Shown here piece by piece: positions 32,150 through 41,206 of a stretch of 43,946 bases of DNA; position 1 is the stretch's first letter; each line of letters opens with the position of its first letter. The stretch comes from an uncultured Rickettsiales bacterium (GTDB lineage Bacteria > Pseudomonadota > Alphaproteobacteria > RF32 > CAG-239): NCBI GenBank assembly GCA_900551865.1, contig URXV01000011.1:1-43946 (forward strand), given 5' to 3'. Below the pieces are notes generated by a model. That model did not search any database and was not told the DNA's origin. It was given only the letters and a program-made list of their open reading frames with translations. The position numbers and the translations under genes were made by a program.

Positions 32150-32605
32150 TCACAAGGTCTGAACCTGTCTAAACTCTAAATACCTGCGCATTATTTCCAA
32201 CAAAGACAAATATCTTTCCAGTTGCTGTTCGTTCTTACCTTCCAAAACAGATTTCTCTGCTTTCTCCTGATAAAGGGAAAAATAAAATTCAATCGTTTCT
32301 CTGCTTAAACTGTTAAAAAAGGCATGGCACTTTCCGACATCTATTTCCTCTTTCAAACCGGAATTTCCAATCCTCTTTTCAAAAACTTTCATCGCTCTGG
32401 CATCACTCTTATCAACTACAAAAAGTAAAAACTTTCCTATAGCGATTATAACCATATGAACAATTCCCAAAACAATAAAAACCAGAAACGAAAGAATCCT
32501 TAATTTTACCGCCAGCCACAACAAAAAGAAAAAAACAGCCGCGCAAAATATAGCAAGACAGGCATAATCACAAAATACCTCTAAAAGCGACACAATCTTT
32601 TCCAT
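32150..32605 (-). CDS. Unknown two-helix membrane protein
   Basis: 151 residues. Two membrane helices near the N-terminus (ACLAIFCAAVFFFLLWLAV and LVFIVLGIVHMVIIAIGKFL) are followed by a charged, helical C-terminal half (EEIDVGKCHAFFNSLSRETI, EKAEKSVLEGKNEQQLERYL) that looks coiled-coil-like and cytosolic. No clear Shine-Dalgarno sequence. I see no family. It is AT-rich, and the gene to its left is convergent; the DUF805 gene upstream is separated by the hairpin at 32724-32756. Nothing else is seen in the intervening 32606-32723. Confidence 0.6.
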   Translation of the reverse strand: MEKIVSLLEVFCDYACLAIFCAAVFFFLLWLAVKLRILSFLVFIVLGIVHMVIIAIGKFLLFVVDKSDARAMKVFEKRIGNSGLKEEIDVGKCHAFFNSLSRETIEFYFSLYQEKAEKSVLEGKNEQQLERYLSLLEIMRRYLEFRQVQTL

Positions 32606-32723
32606 GACATAAAAATTTAAAATTACAAATATTAAATACAGCTATTAAAAACATTCTGCAAGTATTTTTTTATTTCAATATTCCTCCCCCCAATATTGCC
32701 TATAATACACAAGATTCTCTTAT

Positions 32724-32756
32724 AAAAAAAGCAGGCTTTTTAAGCCTGCTCTTTTT
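32724..32756. terminator. Terminator of the DUF805 gene
   Basis: Stem AGCAGGCTT (32730-32738) / AAGCCTGCT (32742-32750), with seven T on the minus strand (32730-32724) and CTTTTT on the plus strand. Confidence 0.85.
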
Positions 32757-32772
32757 CACCAAACAATACAAC

Positions 32773-33243
32773 TTATTTGGCTGCTGCACCAAAATTATTC
32801 TCTTTTTCATCGCCCGGCAGACAAAACAGCAGAACCAATGCTATCCCGCCAATAAACGGAATAATGCAAATCAGGAAAAACCAGCCGGACAAATTCAAAT
32901 CATGCAAACGGCGAATTCCCAAACCTACGCTCGGAACTAAAATCGCCAAAACATACAGCAGAGAAATAATGCTTAAAAATGGAATCAGACCGCCAACAAA
33001 ACCCAGTACAAAACTAATCAGCATAGAATAAAGGGCAAACATCCAATACTGACGACGCGAAACTCTGCCATCAAATTTTACGTAATCATTTTTCAGATAA
33101 TCTACAAAATATGTATTAAAACCGGATTTAAACTTTTCCCCGTTAATGTTTTTCAACAGCTTTACTTCTGATACAATATCATTCCATAAAGCAATCCCCT
33201 CTTTTTTAATATTCTCCACATCTTTGAACTTATTAAAATCCAT
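32773..33243 (-). CDS. DUF805 membrane protein
   Basis: 156 residues from the ATG at 33243, nine bases after GGAG; an ATG at 33252 directly abuts the GGAG and is unlikely. A soluble N-terminal part is followed by the DUF805 signature (VKFDGRVSRRQYWMFALYSM) and about three to four membrane helices (MLISFVLGFVGGLIPFLSII, ILVPSVGLGIRRLHDLNLSG, FFLICIIPFIGGIALVLLF). It ends with LPGDEKENNFGAAAK, where PGxxGxNxYG is the usual family ending (here PGDEKENNFG). Function of the family is not known. Confidence 0.88.
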   Translation of the reverse strand: MDFNKFKDVENIKKEGIALWNDIVSEVKLLKNINGEKFKSGFNTYFVDYLKNDYVKFDGRVSRRQYWMFALYSMLISFVLGFVGGLIPFLSIISLLYVLAILVPSVGLGIRRLHDLNLSGWFFLICIIPFIGGIALVLLFCLPGDEKENNFGAAAK

Positions 33244-33349
33244 AACTTTCATCTCCTAAAATTCTATTGCAAAGCAGATTTCAGCTCTACCACTGCTTTT
33301 ATAGTGCAATTAATATTTAATCAATTCAAACAAAAAGAAAAGATATATA

Positions 33350-33386
33350 CAAAAAACCCTGCCAGATAAAAATCTGACAGGGTTTC
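33350..33386 (-). terminator. Terminator of PPDK
   Basis: Stem AAACCCTGCCAGAT / ATCTGACAGGGTTT (arms 33354-33367 and 33372-33385), followed on the minus strand by a T-run. Confidence 0.85.
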
Positions 33387-33405
33387 TTCAGCTACTCAAA
33401 CCTGA

Positions 33406-36105
33406 TTAGCAGGCTTTTTTGCAGCAGCAGCCTTCCTTTGCCGCATCAACGGCTTTCGGCTGGCCTTTCTGCTTAACTGCAGCCTGAGCCGCAGCCAAAC
33501 GTGCTACCGGTACGCGGAACGGAGAACAGGATACATAATCCAACCCGCAGGAATTGAAGAATTCAATAGATGCAGGATCGCCGCCGTGCTCGCCGCAAAC
33601 GCCCAAATGCAAATCCGGGTTAGTCATACGACCGTGAACGCACGCACGCTTAACCAGTTTACCAACGCCTTCAACATCAATGGAAGCAAACGGATCAGCT
33701 ACATAAATGCCTTTGGCTCTGTAACAATCCAGAATAGCACCCGTATCATCACGGCTCATACCCAGAGTCGTCTGCGTCAGGTCATTCGTACCAAATCCGA
33801 AGAAACCTGCGGATTCGGCAATGTTTTCTGCCTGTAAAGCTGCTCTCGGCAACTCAATCATCGTACCGACCAGATAATCGATTTTCTTGCCTTTCTCGGC
33901 AAAAATCTGCTGTGCGGTCGTATCAATGATGTTCTTGCAGATATCCAGTTCTTTCTTGGAACCAACCAGCGGAACTTCGATTTCAGGAATAACCTTAATG
34001 CCTTTGGCTTCGCATTCCAAAGCGGCTTCCAAAATCGCGCGTGTCTGCATTTCGCAGATTTCCGGATATGTAACCGCCAGACGGCAGCCGCGGTGCCCCA
34101 GCATCGGGTTCAGTTCATGTAGCTTTTCTGCACGGTTCTTTACCTGTTCCAAAGTCATTCCCATTTTGTCGGCCAGTTCCTGCATTTCAGCATCGGTATG
34201 CGGCAGGAATTCGTGCAACGGCGGATCCAACAGACGAACAGTTACCGGCAGACCGTCCATAATCGTAAACAGGTCAATAAAGTCCTGCTTCTGATACGGC
34301 AGCAGACGAGCCAGAGCTTTTCTGCGTCCTTCTTCATTGTCGGACAAAATCATCGCGCGCATATCGGCAATACGGTTCGCATCAAAGAACATATGTTCCG
34401 TACGGGCCAGACCGATACCTTCGGCGCCGAAATCACGAGCCTGCTTGGCGTCTTTCGGCGTTTCGGCATTAGCACGGACTTTCATCGTTTTGATTTCATC
34501 AACCCAAGTCATCAGCTTGCCGAAATTGCCGGTCATCTCAACCTGAACGGTCGGGATTTTGCCTTCAATAATCTGGCCTTTGGCACCATCCAGAGATACC
34601 CAGTCGCCTTCTTTAATAACAACGCCGGACTTTGTAGACATCGTTTTGGCCTTATAGTCAATAACAATGTCGGTAGAACCGGAAACGCAAGGCGTACCCA
34701 TACCGCGTGCAACAACCGCCGCGTGAGAAGTCATACCGCCGCGCGCCGTAATAACACCCTGAGAAGCATGCATACCGCCGATATCTTCCGGAGAAGTTTC
34801 ATTACGGATAAGAATTACCTTTTCGCCTCTGCCGGCCCATTCTTCAGCATCTTCCGCATTAAATACGGCACGGCCAACGGCAGCTCCCGGAGAAGCGGGA
34901 AGACCGGTCGCGATAACTTTCTTTTCGGCTTTCGGATCCAGCATCGGGTGCAGCAACTGGTCTAACTGGTCAGCACCAACGCGCATAATGGCTTCTTCCT
35001 TGGTCAGCATACCTTCTTCATACATTTCAACAGCCATTCTGACCGCCGCGGCAGCCGTTCTCTTGCCGTTGCGGCACTGCAACATCCAGAGTTTGCCGTG
35101 TTCAATGGTGAATTCCATATCCTGCATATCTTTGTAATGAGCTTCCAGATTATTGCGGACATCAACCAGTTCCTGATACAGATGCGGCCATTTTTCTTCC
35201 AGAGAAGTGCCATCACCCTTGGAAGCCATCGGCTGCGGCGTACGAATACCGGCAACAACGTCTTCGCCCTGTGCGTTAACCAGATATTCGCCGTAATAAA
35301 CGTTTTCACCGGTTGCTGGGTCACGCGAGAAGCATACGCCGGTAGCGCAGTCATCGCCGGCATTGCCGAATACCATGGTCTGTACGTTAACGGCTGTACC
35401 CCAGTCGCCAGGAATATTGTTCAGCTTACGATAGGTAATCGCACGGTCAACCATCCAGGAACCGAATACGGCACCGATACCGGCCCACAGCTGTTCCCAC
35501 GGATCCTGCGGAACGACTTTGCCGATTTTCAGACCAATTTCCTTATATTCTTTTACCAATTCCTTAAGGTCTTCGGCCGTCAAGTCGGTATCAGACTTAT
35601 AGCCTTTGGATTTCTTCATATTTTCCAAAGCTTCTTCATACAAATCCAAATCAGCGCCTAAAACCACGTCAGAGAACATCTGCAGAAAACGGCGGTAAGA
35701 GTCATAAGCGAATCTCTCGCTTCCGGAAGCTTTAGCCAAAGCCTTAACTGTTTCGTCATTCAAACCGAGGTTCAAAACCGTATCCATCATGCCCGGCATG
35801 GAAACTCTGGCGCCAGAACGAACGGAAAACAGCAGAGGATTGTTTGCATCGGCAAATTTCTTGCCCATAATGCCTTCAACATAAGCCACAGCCTCACGAA
35901 CCTGATCCTTCAGGTCTGCCGGATACGAGTGGTCATTGTTGTAATAATATGTACAAACTTCGGTTGTTACCGTAAATCCCGGAGGAACGGGCAACCCAAC
36001 CTTGTTCATTTCAGCCAGGTTGGCACCCTTACCGCCAAGGAGATTTCTCATTGAGGCATCGCCTTCGGCTTTGCCGTTACCAAATGTATATACCCATTTA
36101 TTCAT
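33406..36105 (-). CDS. ppdK: Pyruvate, phosphate dikinase
   Basis: Interconverts pyruvate + ATP + Pi and PEP + AMP + PPi. 899 residues. The nucleotide-binding domain has LLGGKGANLAEM and SVRSGARVSMPGMMDTVLNL. The phospho-histidine is His461 in GGMTSHAAVVARGMGTPCVS. The C-terminal PEP/pyruvate barrel shows GIGLARTEHMFFD, MLGHRGCRLAVTYPEI and LGVCGEHGGDPASIEFFNSC. The tail after RLAAAQA is long for the family and ends in GCCCKKAC, a Cys-rich, Lys-containing end that is unusual and could be redox- or metal-active. In many alphaproteobacteria PPDK replaces or complements pyruvate kinase. Position near eno is consistent with lower-glycolysis function, but they are separate transcripts. Confidence 0.96.
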   Translation of the reverse strand: MNKWVYTFGNGKAEGDASMRNLLGGKGANLAEMNKVGLPVPPGFTVTTEVCTYYYNNDHSYPADLKDQVREAVAYVEGIMGKKFADANNPLLFSVRSGARVSMPGMMDTVLNLGLNDETVKALAKASGSERFAYDSYRRFLQMFSDVVLGADLDLYEEALENMKKSKGYKSDTDLTAEDLKELVKEYKEIGLKIGKVVPQDPWEQLWAGIGAVFGSWMVDRAITYRKLNNIPGDWGTAVNVQTMVFGNAGDDCATGVCFSRDPATGENVYYGEYLVNAQGEDVVAGIRTPQPMASKGDGTSLEEKWPHLYQELVDVRNNLEAHYKDMQDMEFTIEHGKLWMLQCRNGKRTAAAAVRMAVEMYEEGMLTKEEAIMRVGADQLDQLLHPMLDPKAEKKVIATGLPASPGAAVGRAVFNAEDAEEWAGRGEKVILIRNETSPEDIGGMHASQGVITARGGMTSHAAVVARGMGTPCVSGSTDIVIDYKAKTMSTKSGVVIKEGDWVSLDGAKGQIIEGKIPTVQVEMTGNFGKLMTWVDEIKTMKVRANAETPKDAKQARDFGAEGIGLARTEHMFFDANRIADMRAMILSDNEEGRRKALARLLPYQKQDFIDLFTIMDGLPVTVRLLDPPLHEFLPHTDAEMQELADKMGMTLEQVKNRAEKLHELNPMLGHRGCRLAVTYPEICEMQTRAILEAALECEAKGIKVIPEIEVPLVGSKKELDICKNIIDTTAQQIFAEKGKKIDYLVGTMIELPRAALQAENIAESAGFFGFGTNDLTQTTLGMSRDDTGAILDCYRAKGIYVADPFASIDVEGVGKLVKRACVHGRMTNPDLHLGVCGEHGGDPASIEFFNSCGLDYVSCSPFRVPVARLAAAQAAVKQKGQPKAVDAAKEGCCCKKAC

Positions 36106-36288
36106 GGTTATTCAGCTCCTATTAGCTTATTGGTTAAAAACAGCCGCAACCTATGCTCGTTTCCGGCACACCTGCGGCAGAACGATTAATTCTGAAACGA
36201 ATTTATAACAGTAAAAAGGAATATTCAAGCAAAAACTTACCGTTTTTTAATTAATTAACACTTGATTTCAGCCAGACTGCATATGCTT

Positions 36289-36993
36289 TTACAACTTCAA
36301 AACCGCACTGTGCCTGTATCCGGTTTTATTTTCATGCCTGTAAGAAAAAAACAGTTTTTCACCGCAGGCCGTGCAATATGGGCATACGTCGACCTGTTCA
36401 ACTCCTGCTTCAATCAGCTGTTGTCTGTTTATATCTTTCAGCCCGGCATGATATTCCCCGTAACACTCCCTGAATCCCTCTGCATGATTCATCACGCTGC
36501 CATACAGTCCGCCATAAACGTCTTTTCCTACCTGGAAACAGTCAAGACAAATTGCCGGGCCGATAACGGCTTTTATTTCATTCGTTTTAACCCCGAAATC
36601 CGCCGTCATTCTTTTCACGGCCACCTGAGCCATCTTTTGCACCGTACCGCGCCATCCGGCATGAGCTATAATTCCTCCGTCGCCACAATACAAGATTATC
36701 GGTACGCAATCGCCGAAATTCATATAAGCTGCACACCCTTTCCTTAATAACAGCCCGTCCGCATCTGCATAAAAAAATTTCCCAGATACAACCTTCTCAA
36801 TATTTATTCCGTGAACAGGCTGATTCGTTGCCATTTTCTGACCTAAAAACTCTTCCGTAACTCTCCTGTTATCTGCCATATCTGCTTCTTTGGAAAAAAG
36901 GCACAGTTCTCTGGTCGTAAAAAAATGTTCTACACCGGAAAGCAAGTCTGACCTGATGATTTTCCGCCCTTCAATAAAGTCTGTATAAAACAC
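36289..36993 (-). CDS. yfiH: YfiH/LACC1-family (DUF152) purine nucleoside/laccase-domain protein
   Basis: 234 residues from a GTG start directly after the dnaQ stop (TAA-GTG), with GGAGG upstream inside dnaQ. The family's zinc-ligand blocks are present: NQPVHG, FGDCVPI and IAHAGWRGTVQKM, plus IGPAICLDCFQVG. Members were first called polyphenol oxidases. More recent work on relatives shows purine nucleoside phosphorylase and adenosine deaminase-type activity, and links E. coli YfiH to peptidoglycan quality control. It is the last gene of coaE-dnaQ-yfiH. The region 36106-36288 on its left holds no recognisable terminator or gene. Confidence 0.9.
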   Translation of the reverse strand: MFYTDFIEGRKIIRSDLLSGVEHFFTTRELCLFSKEADMADNRRVTEEFLGQKMATNQPVHGINIEKVVSGKFFYADADGLLLRKGCAAYMNFGDCVPIILYCGDGGIIAHAGWRGTVQKMAQVAVKRMTADFGVKTNEIKAVIGPAICLDCFQVGKDVYGGLYGSVMNHAEGFRECYGEYHAGLKDINRQQLIEAGVEQVDVCPYCTACGEKLFFSYRHENKTGYRHSAVLKL

Positions 36994-37722
36994 TTACGCC
37001 TGCCCCTCCTCTTTTTTTTCATCAGCAAGCCAAATCGGACTTTTAATATTTTTTTCCAAAAAAACACGATGCATTTCTAATTGTTCGCTGCTCATGTCAA
37101 AAACTCTCGGCTCACGATATACTCTTTTTAATTCCGTTCCGAGACCGGCCGTTTCCCGTTTTGCTTCCGGTTTTGTATCAAGTTCCATCGTCGGTTCGGC
37201 ACCGCCCAGCAACTCAAGATACACTTCTGCCAACAACTGGGCATCAAGTAACGCGCCGTGAAAAGTTCGCGCTGAATTGTCAATGCCAAAACGTTTACAC
37301 AAAACATCAAGGTTATTCCTCTGCCCCGGAAACTTATTCTTGGCAATTTCCAGAGTATCAACCACACGATCCCAACCATATCCAGCATATCCGAGCCGTT
37401 GAAGTTCATAGTTGATAAACTTCATATCAAACGTAGCATTATGCGCGACTAAAATTCCGTCTTCGCCGACAAAATCTATAAAATCTTGAGCCACCTTGGC
37501 AAAAATAGGAAAATCCTTTAAATATTCCGTCGTTAAACCATGAACTTTAACAACTTCTTCCGGAACTTCCCTCTCCGGATTAATATATTGATGATATGTC
37601 CGCCCGGTCGGAACATGGTTTATCAATTCTACCGCACCGATTTCCACCAGTTTATCGCCCGTTGCAGGATCAAAACCTGTTGTTTCCGTATCAAAGACGA
37701 TTTCCCTGACTGACTGTATCAT
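36994..37722 (-). CDS. dnaQ: DNA polymerase III epsilon subunit (proofreading exonuclease)
   Basis: 3'-5' exonuclease that proofreads for the polymerase core. 242 residues. Exo I: IVFDTETTGFDPATGDK; Exo II: ILVAHNATFDMKFIN; Exo III: RTFHGALLDAQLLAEVY, all DEDDh residues seen. The C-terminal ~50 residues are the alpha-binding tail. It overlaps coaE by four bases (ATGA), so the two are coupled. This pair sits next to replication origins in many alphaproteobacteria. dnaE is 8.7 kb away. Confidence 0.94.
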   Translation of the reverse strand: MIQSVREIVFDTETTGFDPATGDKLVEIGAVELINHVPTGRTYHQYINPEREVPEEVVKVHGLTTEYLKDFPIFAKVAQDFIDFVGEDGILVAHNATFDMKFINYELQRLGYAGYGWDRVVDTLEIAKNKFPGQRNNLDVLCKRFGIDNSARTFHGALLDAQLLAEVYLELLGGAEPTMELDTKPEAKRETAGLGTELKRVYREPRVFDMSSEQLEMHRVFLEKNIKSPIWLADEKKEEGQA

Positions 37723-38294
37723 TTAAGTTCCCCTAACAAATTCACAACGCTTTTTCTCAGTTTATTTATATCCACACCGGTATCAATAATAAAATCAGAC
37801 CTCTGTACTTTTTCTTCCCGCGACATTTGCAGCTTGTTTATTTTATCAAAATCCTCCGCCGATATCTTATCTCTTGCCATAACTCTCAGCTTTTGCGTTT
37901 CATAATCAACATCGGCCAAAACGACATAATCAAAAAATTTGTCCCATCCCAATTCGTATAATAAGGCCACATCAAAAAAGACTATTCCCTCATTATTATT
38001 CTTACGGATAATTTTACGCAGTTTTCTTGTTAAAAAGGGATGAATTAACATTTCAAGCTCTTTCAGCCTTTCCGGGTTGTCAAAAACAAAAGTCCGCAAT
38101 TTCCTCTTGTCAAAAAACTCCCCGTCAAACACCTGAGGAAACTCAGCCCGTATCATTTTTAGAAAATCTTTTCTATAATACAGATGCTTAACCCATTTAT
38201 CCGCATCATATACCAAATACCCGAACTTTCTCAATATGTCAGAAATCGTAGTTTTTCCGCAACCGATAGAACCGGTTATCGCCGTAAATATCAT
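37719..38294 (-). CDS. coaE: Dephospho-CoA kinase
   Basis: Last step of coenzyme A synthesis, phosphorylating dephospho-CoA at the 3'-OH. I start at the ATG at 38294 because GAGG is 8-9 bases upstream; a frame reaching 38324 would overlap a DnaA-box-like site and lacks a ribosome site. 191 residues. P-loop GSIGCGKTTI. CoA-binding region VFDNPERLKELEMLIHP and the late VLADVDYETQKLRVMARD are typical. It is the first gene of coaE-dnaQ-yfiH, reading away from the origin candidate and divergent from rho. Confidence 0.93.
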   Translation of the reverse strand: MIFTAITGSIGCGKTTISDILRKFGYLVYDADKWVKHLYYRKDFLKMIRAEFPQVFDGEFFDKRKLRTFVFDNPERLKELEMLIHPFLTRKLRKIIRKNNNEGIVFFDVALLYELGWDKFFDYVVLADVDYETQKLRVMARDKISAEDFDKINKLQMSREEKVQRSDFIIDTGVDINKLRKSVVNLLGELK

Positions 38295-38818
38295 AATTTT
38301 TGCCTCAGAAAATCTTATACACATCTTGAAACCAAATTGTGCATAACTATATTGTTTAAAAAAAACTTAACAAACAATCACCGTTACGCCAAAATTTAAA
38401 CCAGAGTTATAAACATTTTTCTATCGCATTTGCACAGCATCTGATAACGTGGATAACAACCATTATCAACAGAAAACATAAAAAGGGCAATAAACTGATT
38501 TTAAAACAAATTTTTGGAGTCCTGCACAGCCTTTTAAACAAACAGTAAAAACTCTGCATAAAACTGTTTACAAAAAACTTATCAACACAACTCACAGCCA
38601 TAAACAAATAACTAAAAAATTATTTAAAAATAAATGTTTGGCAAACTGCTTGTTCATAACTTTTTTCAATCTCACCGCCGTTTTTTTTCTGGCAGGATAC
38701 ATAAAAGAACTTTCAGCTAAGTCTTTTAAAACACATTTAAATTGACATCTCTGAAAATATCTTTATAAACAAACTAACAAATATTTCTTAATTTTTTCTT
38801 ACCAAACAGGTTAAATCC
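38295..38818. other. Candidate replication origin (oriC) and rho leader region
   Basis: 524 bp without a convincing gene, very AT-rich. Two perfect DnaA-box matches to TTATNCACA: TTATACACA (38315-38323, plus) and TTATGCACA (38338-38346, minus). Five 8/9 matches: 38448-38456 (TTATCCACG, minus), 38463-38471 and 38579-38587 (TTATCAACA, plus), 38553-38561 (TTATGCAGA, minus) and 38651-38659 (TTATGAACA, minus). TTAA-N7-TTAA, the CtrA-site pattern, occurs at 38356-38370 and 38726-38740. A nearly pure A/T run at 38600-38637 could be the unwinding element. It lies between coaE-dnaQ and rho-mnmE, both reading outward. It must also hold the rho promoter. Experimental support is absent; AT-rich DNA gives some matches by chance. 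Confidence 0.55.
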
Positions 38819-40072
38819 ATGCATTTAAAAGATTTAAAGGATAAATCTCCTAAACAGCTCTTAAGTCAGGCTGAAGAATTGGGAGTAGAAGATGCCTCTT
38901 CTATGCGCGTACAGGATCTTATTTTTGCTATTATGAAAAAAGTTGCTGAAGATGATCACATCTTGTATGGCGACGGCGTAATTGAAGTAATGCAGGACGG
39001 ATTCGGCTTTTTGCGTTCCTCCCGCTCCAATTATTTGGCATCTGCCGACGACATCTATGTTTCTCCCCAACAGGTCAAAAAATACGGATTGCGTACCGGC
39101 GATACAGTAGAAGGCGAAATTCGCGCACCGAAAGAAAACGAGCGTTACTTTGCATTAACCAAAATTAATACAATCAATTACGACGATCCTGAAAAATCAA
39201 AGTTACGCGTTAATTTTGATAATCTGACACCGCTCTATCCTACCCAAAAATTGAATTTTGATATTATTTGCGGTGAAAAAGATTATACGACGCGCGTTAT
39301 TGATTTAATATCTCCGCAAGGAAAGGGGCAAAGAGGGCTGATTGTTGCACCTCCCCGTACCGGCAAAACCGTTATGCTGCAAAATATTGCTCATGCTATA
39401 GCCGTAAATCATCCAGAAGTATATCTGATTGTTTTGTTGATAGATGAACGCCCGGAAGAGGTAACTGATATGACGCGTTCTGTTAAAGGCGAAGTTATTT
39501 CGTCAACCTTTGACGAACCGGCCGCCCGCCACGTTCAGGTTGCGGAAATGGTTATCGAAAAAGCCAAGCGTTTGGTCGAAACCAAAAAAGATGTTGTTAT
39601 ATTGCTCGATTCTATAACCCGTCTTGGCCGTGCATACAATACAGTTTTACCATCTTCTGGTAAGGTTTTGACCGGAGGTGTCGATGCCAACGCCTTACAG
39701 CGTCCGAAACGTCTGCTGGGGGCTGCCCGAAATGTGGAAGAAGGCGGATCCTTGACGATTATAGCAACGGCTCTGATTGATACCGGCTCTCGTATGGATG
39801 AAGTTATTTTCGAAGAATTCAAAGGAACCGGTAATTCTGAAATTATCTTGGATAGAAAATTGACAGACAAGCGTTTGTTCCCGACCATTGATATTACCCG
39901 TTCCGGTACCCGTAAGGAAGAACTTCTTGTTGATAAGGCAACTTTAACCAAAATGTGGGTACTGCGCCGTGTCTTAATGCAAATGGGAATGACTGACGGA
40001 ATGGAATTTTTGCTTGATAAATTACGCCAGTCGAAAGATAACCGTGACTTTTTTGACAATATGAACAGTTAA
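38819..40072 (+). CDS. rho: Transcription termination factor Rho
   Basis: Hexameric RNA helicase that ends transcription. 417 residues. N-terminal RNA-binding domain with VMQDGFGFLRSSRSNYL. Walker A is PPRTGKTVMLQNIAHA, and Walker B is VLLIDERPEEVTDM. The Q/R-loops lie in VILLDSITRLGRAYN and GGSLTIIATALIDTGSRMDE. The end is RKLTDKRLFPTIDITRSGTR then MWVLRRVLMQMG. No clear Shine-Dalgarno sequence is seen before the ATG (ACAGGTTAAATCC). Its stop codon shares the TTAA palindrome with that of the convergent acyltransferase. Unlike the plus-strand genes left of 38 kb, third positions here are T/G-rich. Confidence 0.96.
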   Translation: MHLKDLKDKSPKQLLSQAEELGVEDASSMRVQDLIFAIMKKVAEDDHILYGDGVIEVMQDGFGFLRSSRSNYLASADDIYVSPQQVKKYGLRTGDTVEGEIRAPKENERYFALTKINTINYDDPEKSKLRVNFDNLTPLYPTQKLNFDIICGEKDYTTRVIDLISPQGKGQRGLIVAPPRTGKTVMLQNIAHAIAVNHPEVYLIVLLIDERPEEVTDMTRSVKGEVISSTFDEPAARHVQVAEMVIEKAKRLVETKKDVVILLDSITRLGRAYNTVLPSSGKVLTGGVDANALQRPKRLLGAARNVEEGGSLTIIATALIDTGSRMDEVIFEEFKGTGNSEIILDRKLTDKRLFPTIDITRSGTRKEELLVDKATLTKMWVLRRVLMQMGMTDGMEFLLDKLRQSKDNRDFFDNMNS

Positions 40073-41109
40073 TTTTTTATGGCGAATATTCTTCGCAAAA
40101 AAGAATATCTGGAAACGGCAAATGCACCGAATATTGGGAAGATAAATTTAACAAGGGTAATCAAAATCTTCGTTAAAATAATATCTCCACCGGTATTCGG
40201 CGTTTTATAATAATCATTCCAAGGCATGATATTAACATCAATACTGTGCAGACAAAGCATAACAATCGTATATCTTCCTAAAAAAGCCATTGTCCGGGCT
40301 GCAGAAGTGTTTTTTTGCAGCCACCAGCTGTATAGTAAAACCAGATAACTTGCCGCAATTGCAGCAATGCTGTCGGTAATGGGAAAGCGCGAATAGTTTT
40401 GTACAAATAAAAATTGTCCGCCGTATCCGATGCATATTCCCCAAATACACAGCAGAGGAAGTATTTTTCCGATACTGGGAATTTTATCCATAATATGAAA
40501 AAATTTAGCTTCATATCCTAGGTAAATAAAAAGGACGGCTGTCATTCCGGATTGGATGCTCAACGGCAGCCAGATATAAAAGGCAGAATAATATCCGGCA
40601 GCAAACAATGAAACAGCCCAAAATAGGGAGTGTTTACTTTTTAAAACAAAGTTTAAAAACAAAAATCCCCAAAACAAGGCCAGACAAAACCAGATTGGGC
40701 CGACTGTTTGTATTTTGTGTCCCATTATGTCGTCAATATAACCGCTGCCATAAAAATAGCCGACAATATACGAAAAAATTCCTCTGCCCGTTTCCGGTAA
40801 AGATATGCCTTTATGCCAATTCTGTAACCCATATATGCAAATAACAGCCAGCATAACTAAAATGTAAGGGATAATAAGCTGTCTGAATTTATGTTTGACT
40901 AACAATACTGTCGATTCGCGTGGAGTATAGAAATAACCGCTTATCAAAAAAAACAATGGAATATGGAAAGTATAAACAAAACGGTTAATTTCCGGCACAC
41001 CAAAATGCCCAAGTATAATCATCATCATCCCGATGAATTTTGCCGTATCAAAATATTCTATGCGTCGTTTTTCCATATTATGTTTTTCCAAATTTTTTTC
41101 AGTAATCAT
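40069..41109 (-). CDS. Acyltransferase family 3 membrane protein
   Basis: About ten membrane helices. The N-terminal signature (RIEYFDTAKFIGMMMIILGH, then FGVPEINRFVYTFHIPLFFL) with ISGYFY is that of acyltransferase-3 (OafA/WecH-like) proteins, which O-acetylate surface sugars or lipids. The conserved His is in LGHFG. 346 residues from 41109; the ATG at 41076 (MEKRRIEYFD) is a serious alternative, as GGAA lies upstream of it and the family motif begins right after. It is convergent with rho, overlapping it by four bases, and divergent from mnmE. Substrate unknown; probably surface polysaccharide. Confidence 0.85.
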   Translation of the reverse strand: MITEKNLEKHNMEKRRIEYFDTAKFIGMMMIILGHFGVPEINRFVYTFHIPLFFLISGYFYTPRESTVLLVKHKFRQLIIPYILVMLAVICIYGLQNWHKGISLPETGRGIFSYIVGYFYGSGYIDDIMGHKIQTVGPIWFCLALFWGFLFLNFVLKSKHSLFWAVSLFAAGYYSAFYIWLPLSIQSGMTAVLFIYLGYEAKFFHIMDKIPSIGKILPLLCIWGICIGYGGQFLFVQNYSRFPITDSIAAIAASYLVLLYSWWLQKNTSAARTMAFLGRYTIVMLCLHSIDVNIMPWNDYYKTPNTGGDIILTKILITLVKFIFPIFGAFAVSRYSFLRRIFAIKN

Positions 41110-41206
41110 TGTACGATACAGGGGTAAAATTTTTATAAATGATACAAATTTTTATTGCGATTATATTTTTTTATGCCTAGGGTAGAAAAAACAAAAGGAT
41201 TAAAAA

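Noticed and set aside
38407..38607. 66-residue minus-strand ORF with a hydrophobic stretch inside the coaE/rho gap
   Set aside because: No ribosome site, composition follows the AT-rich DNA, and it overlaps several DnaA-box-like sites; better read as non-coding origin DNA.
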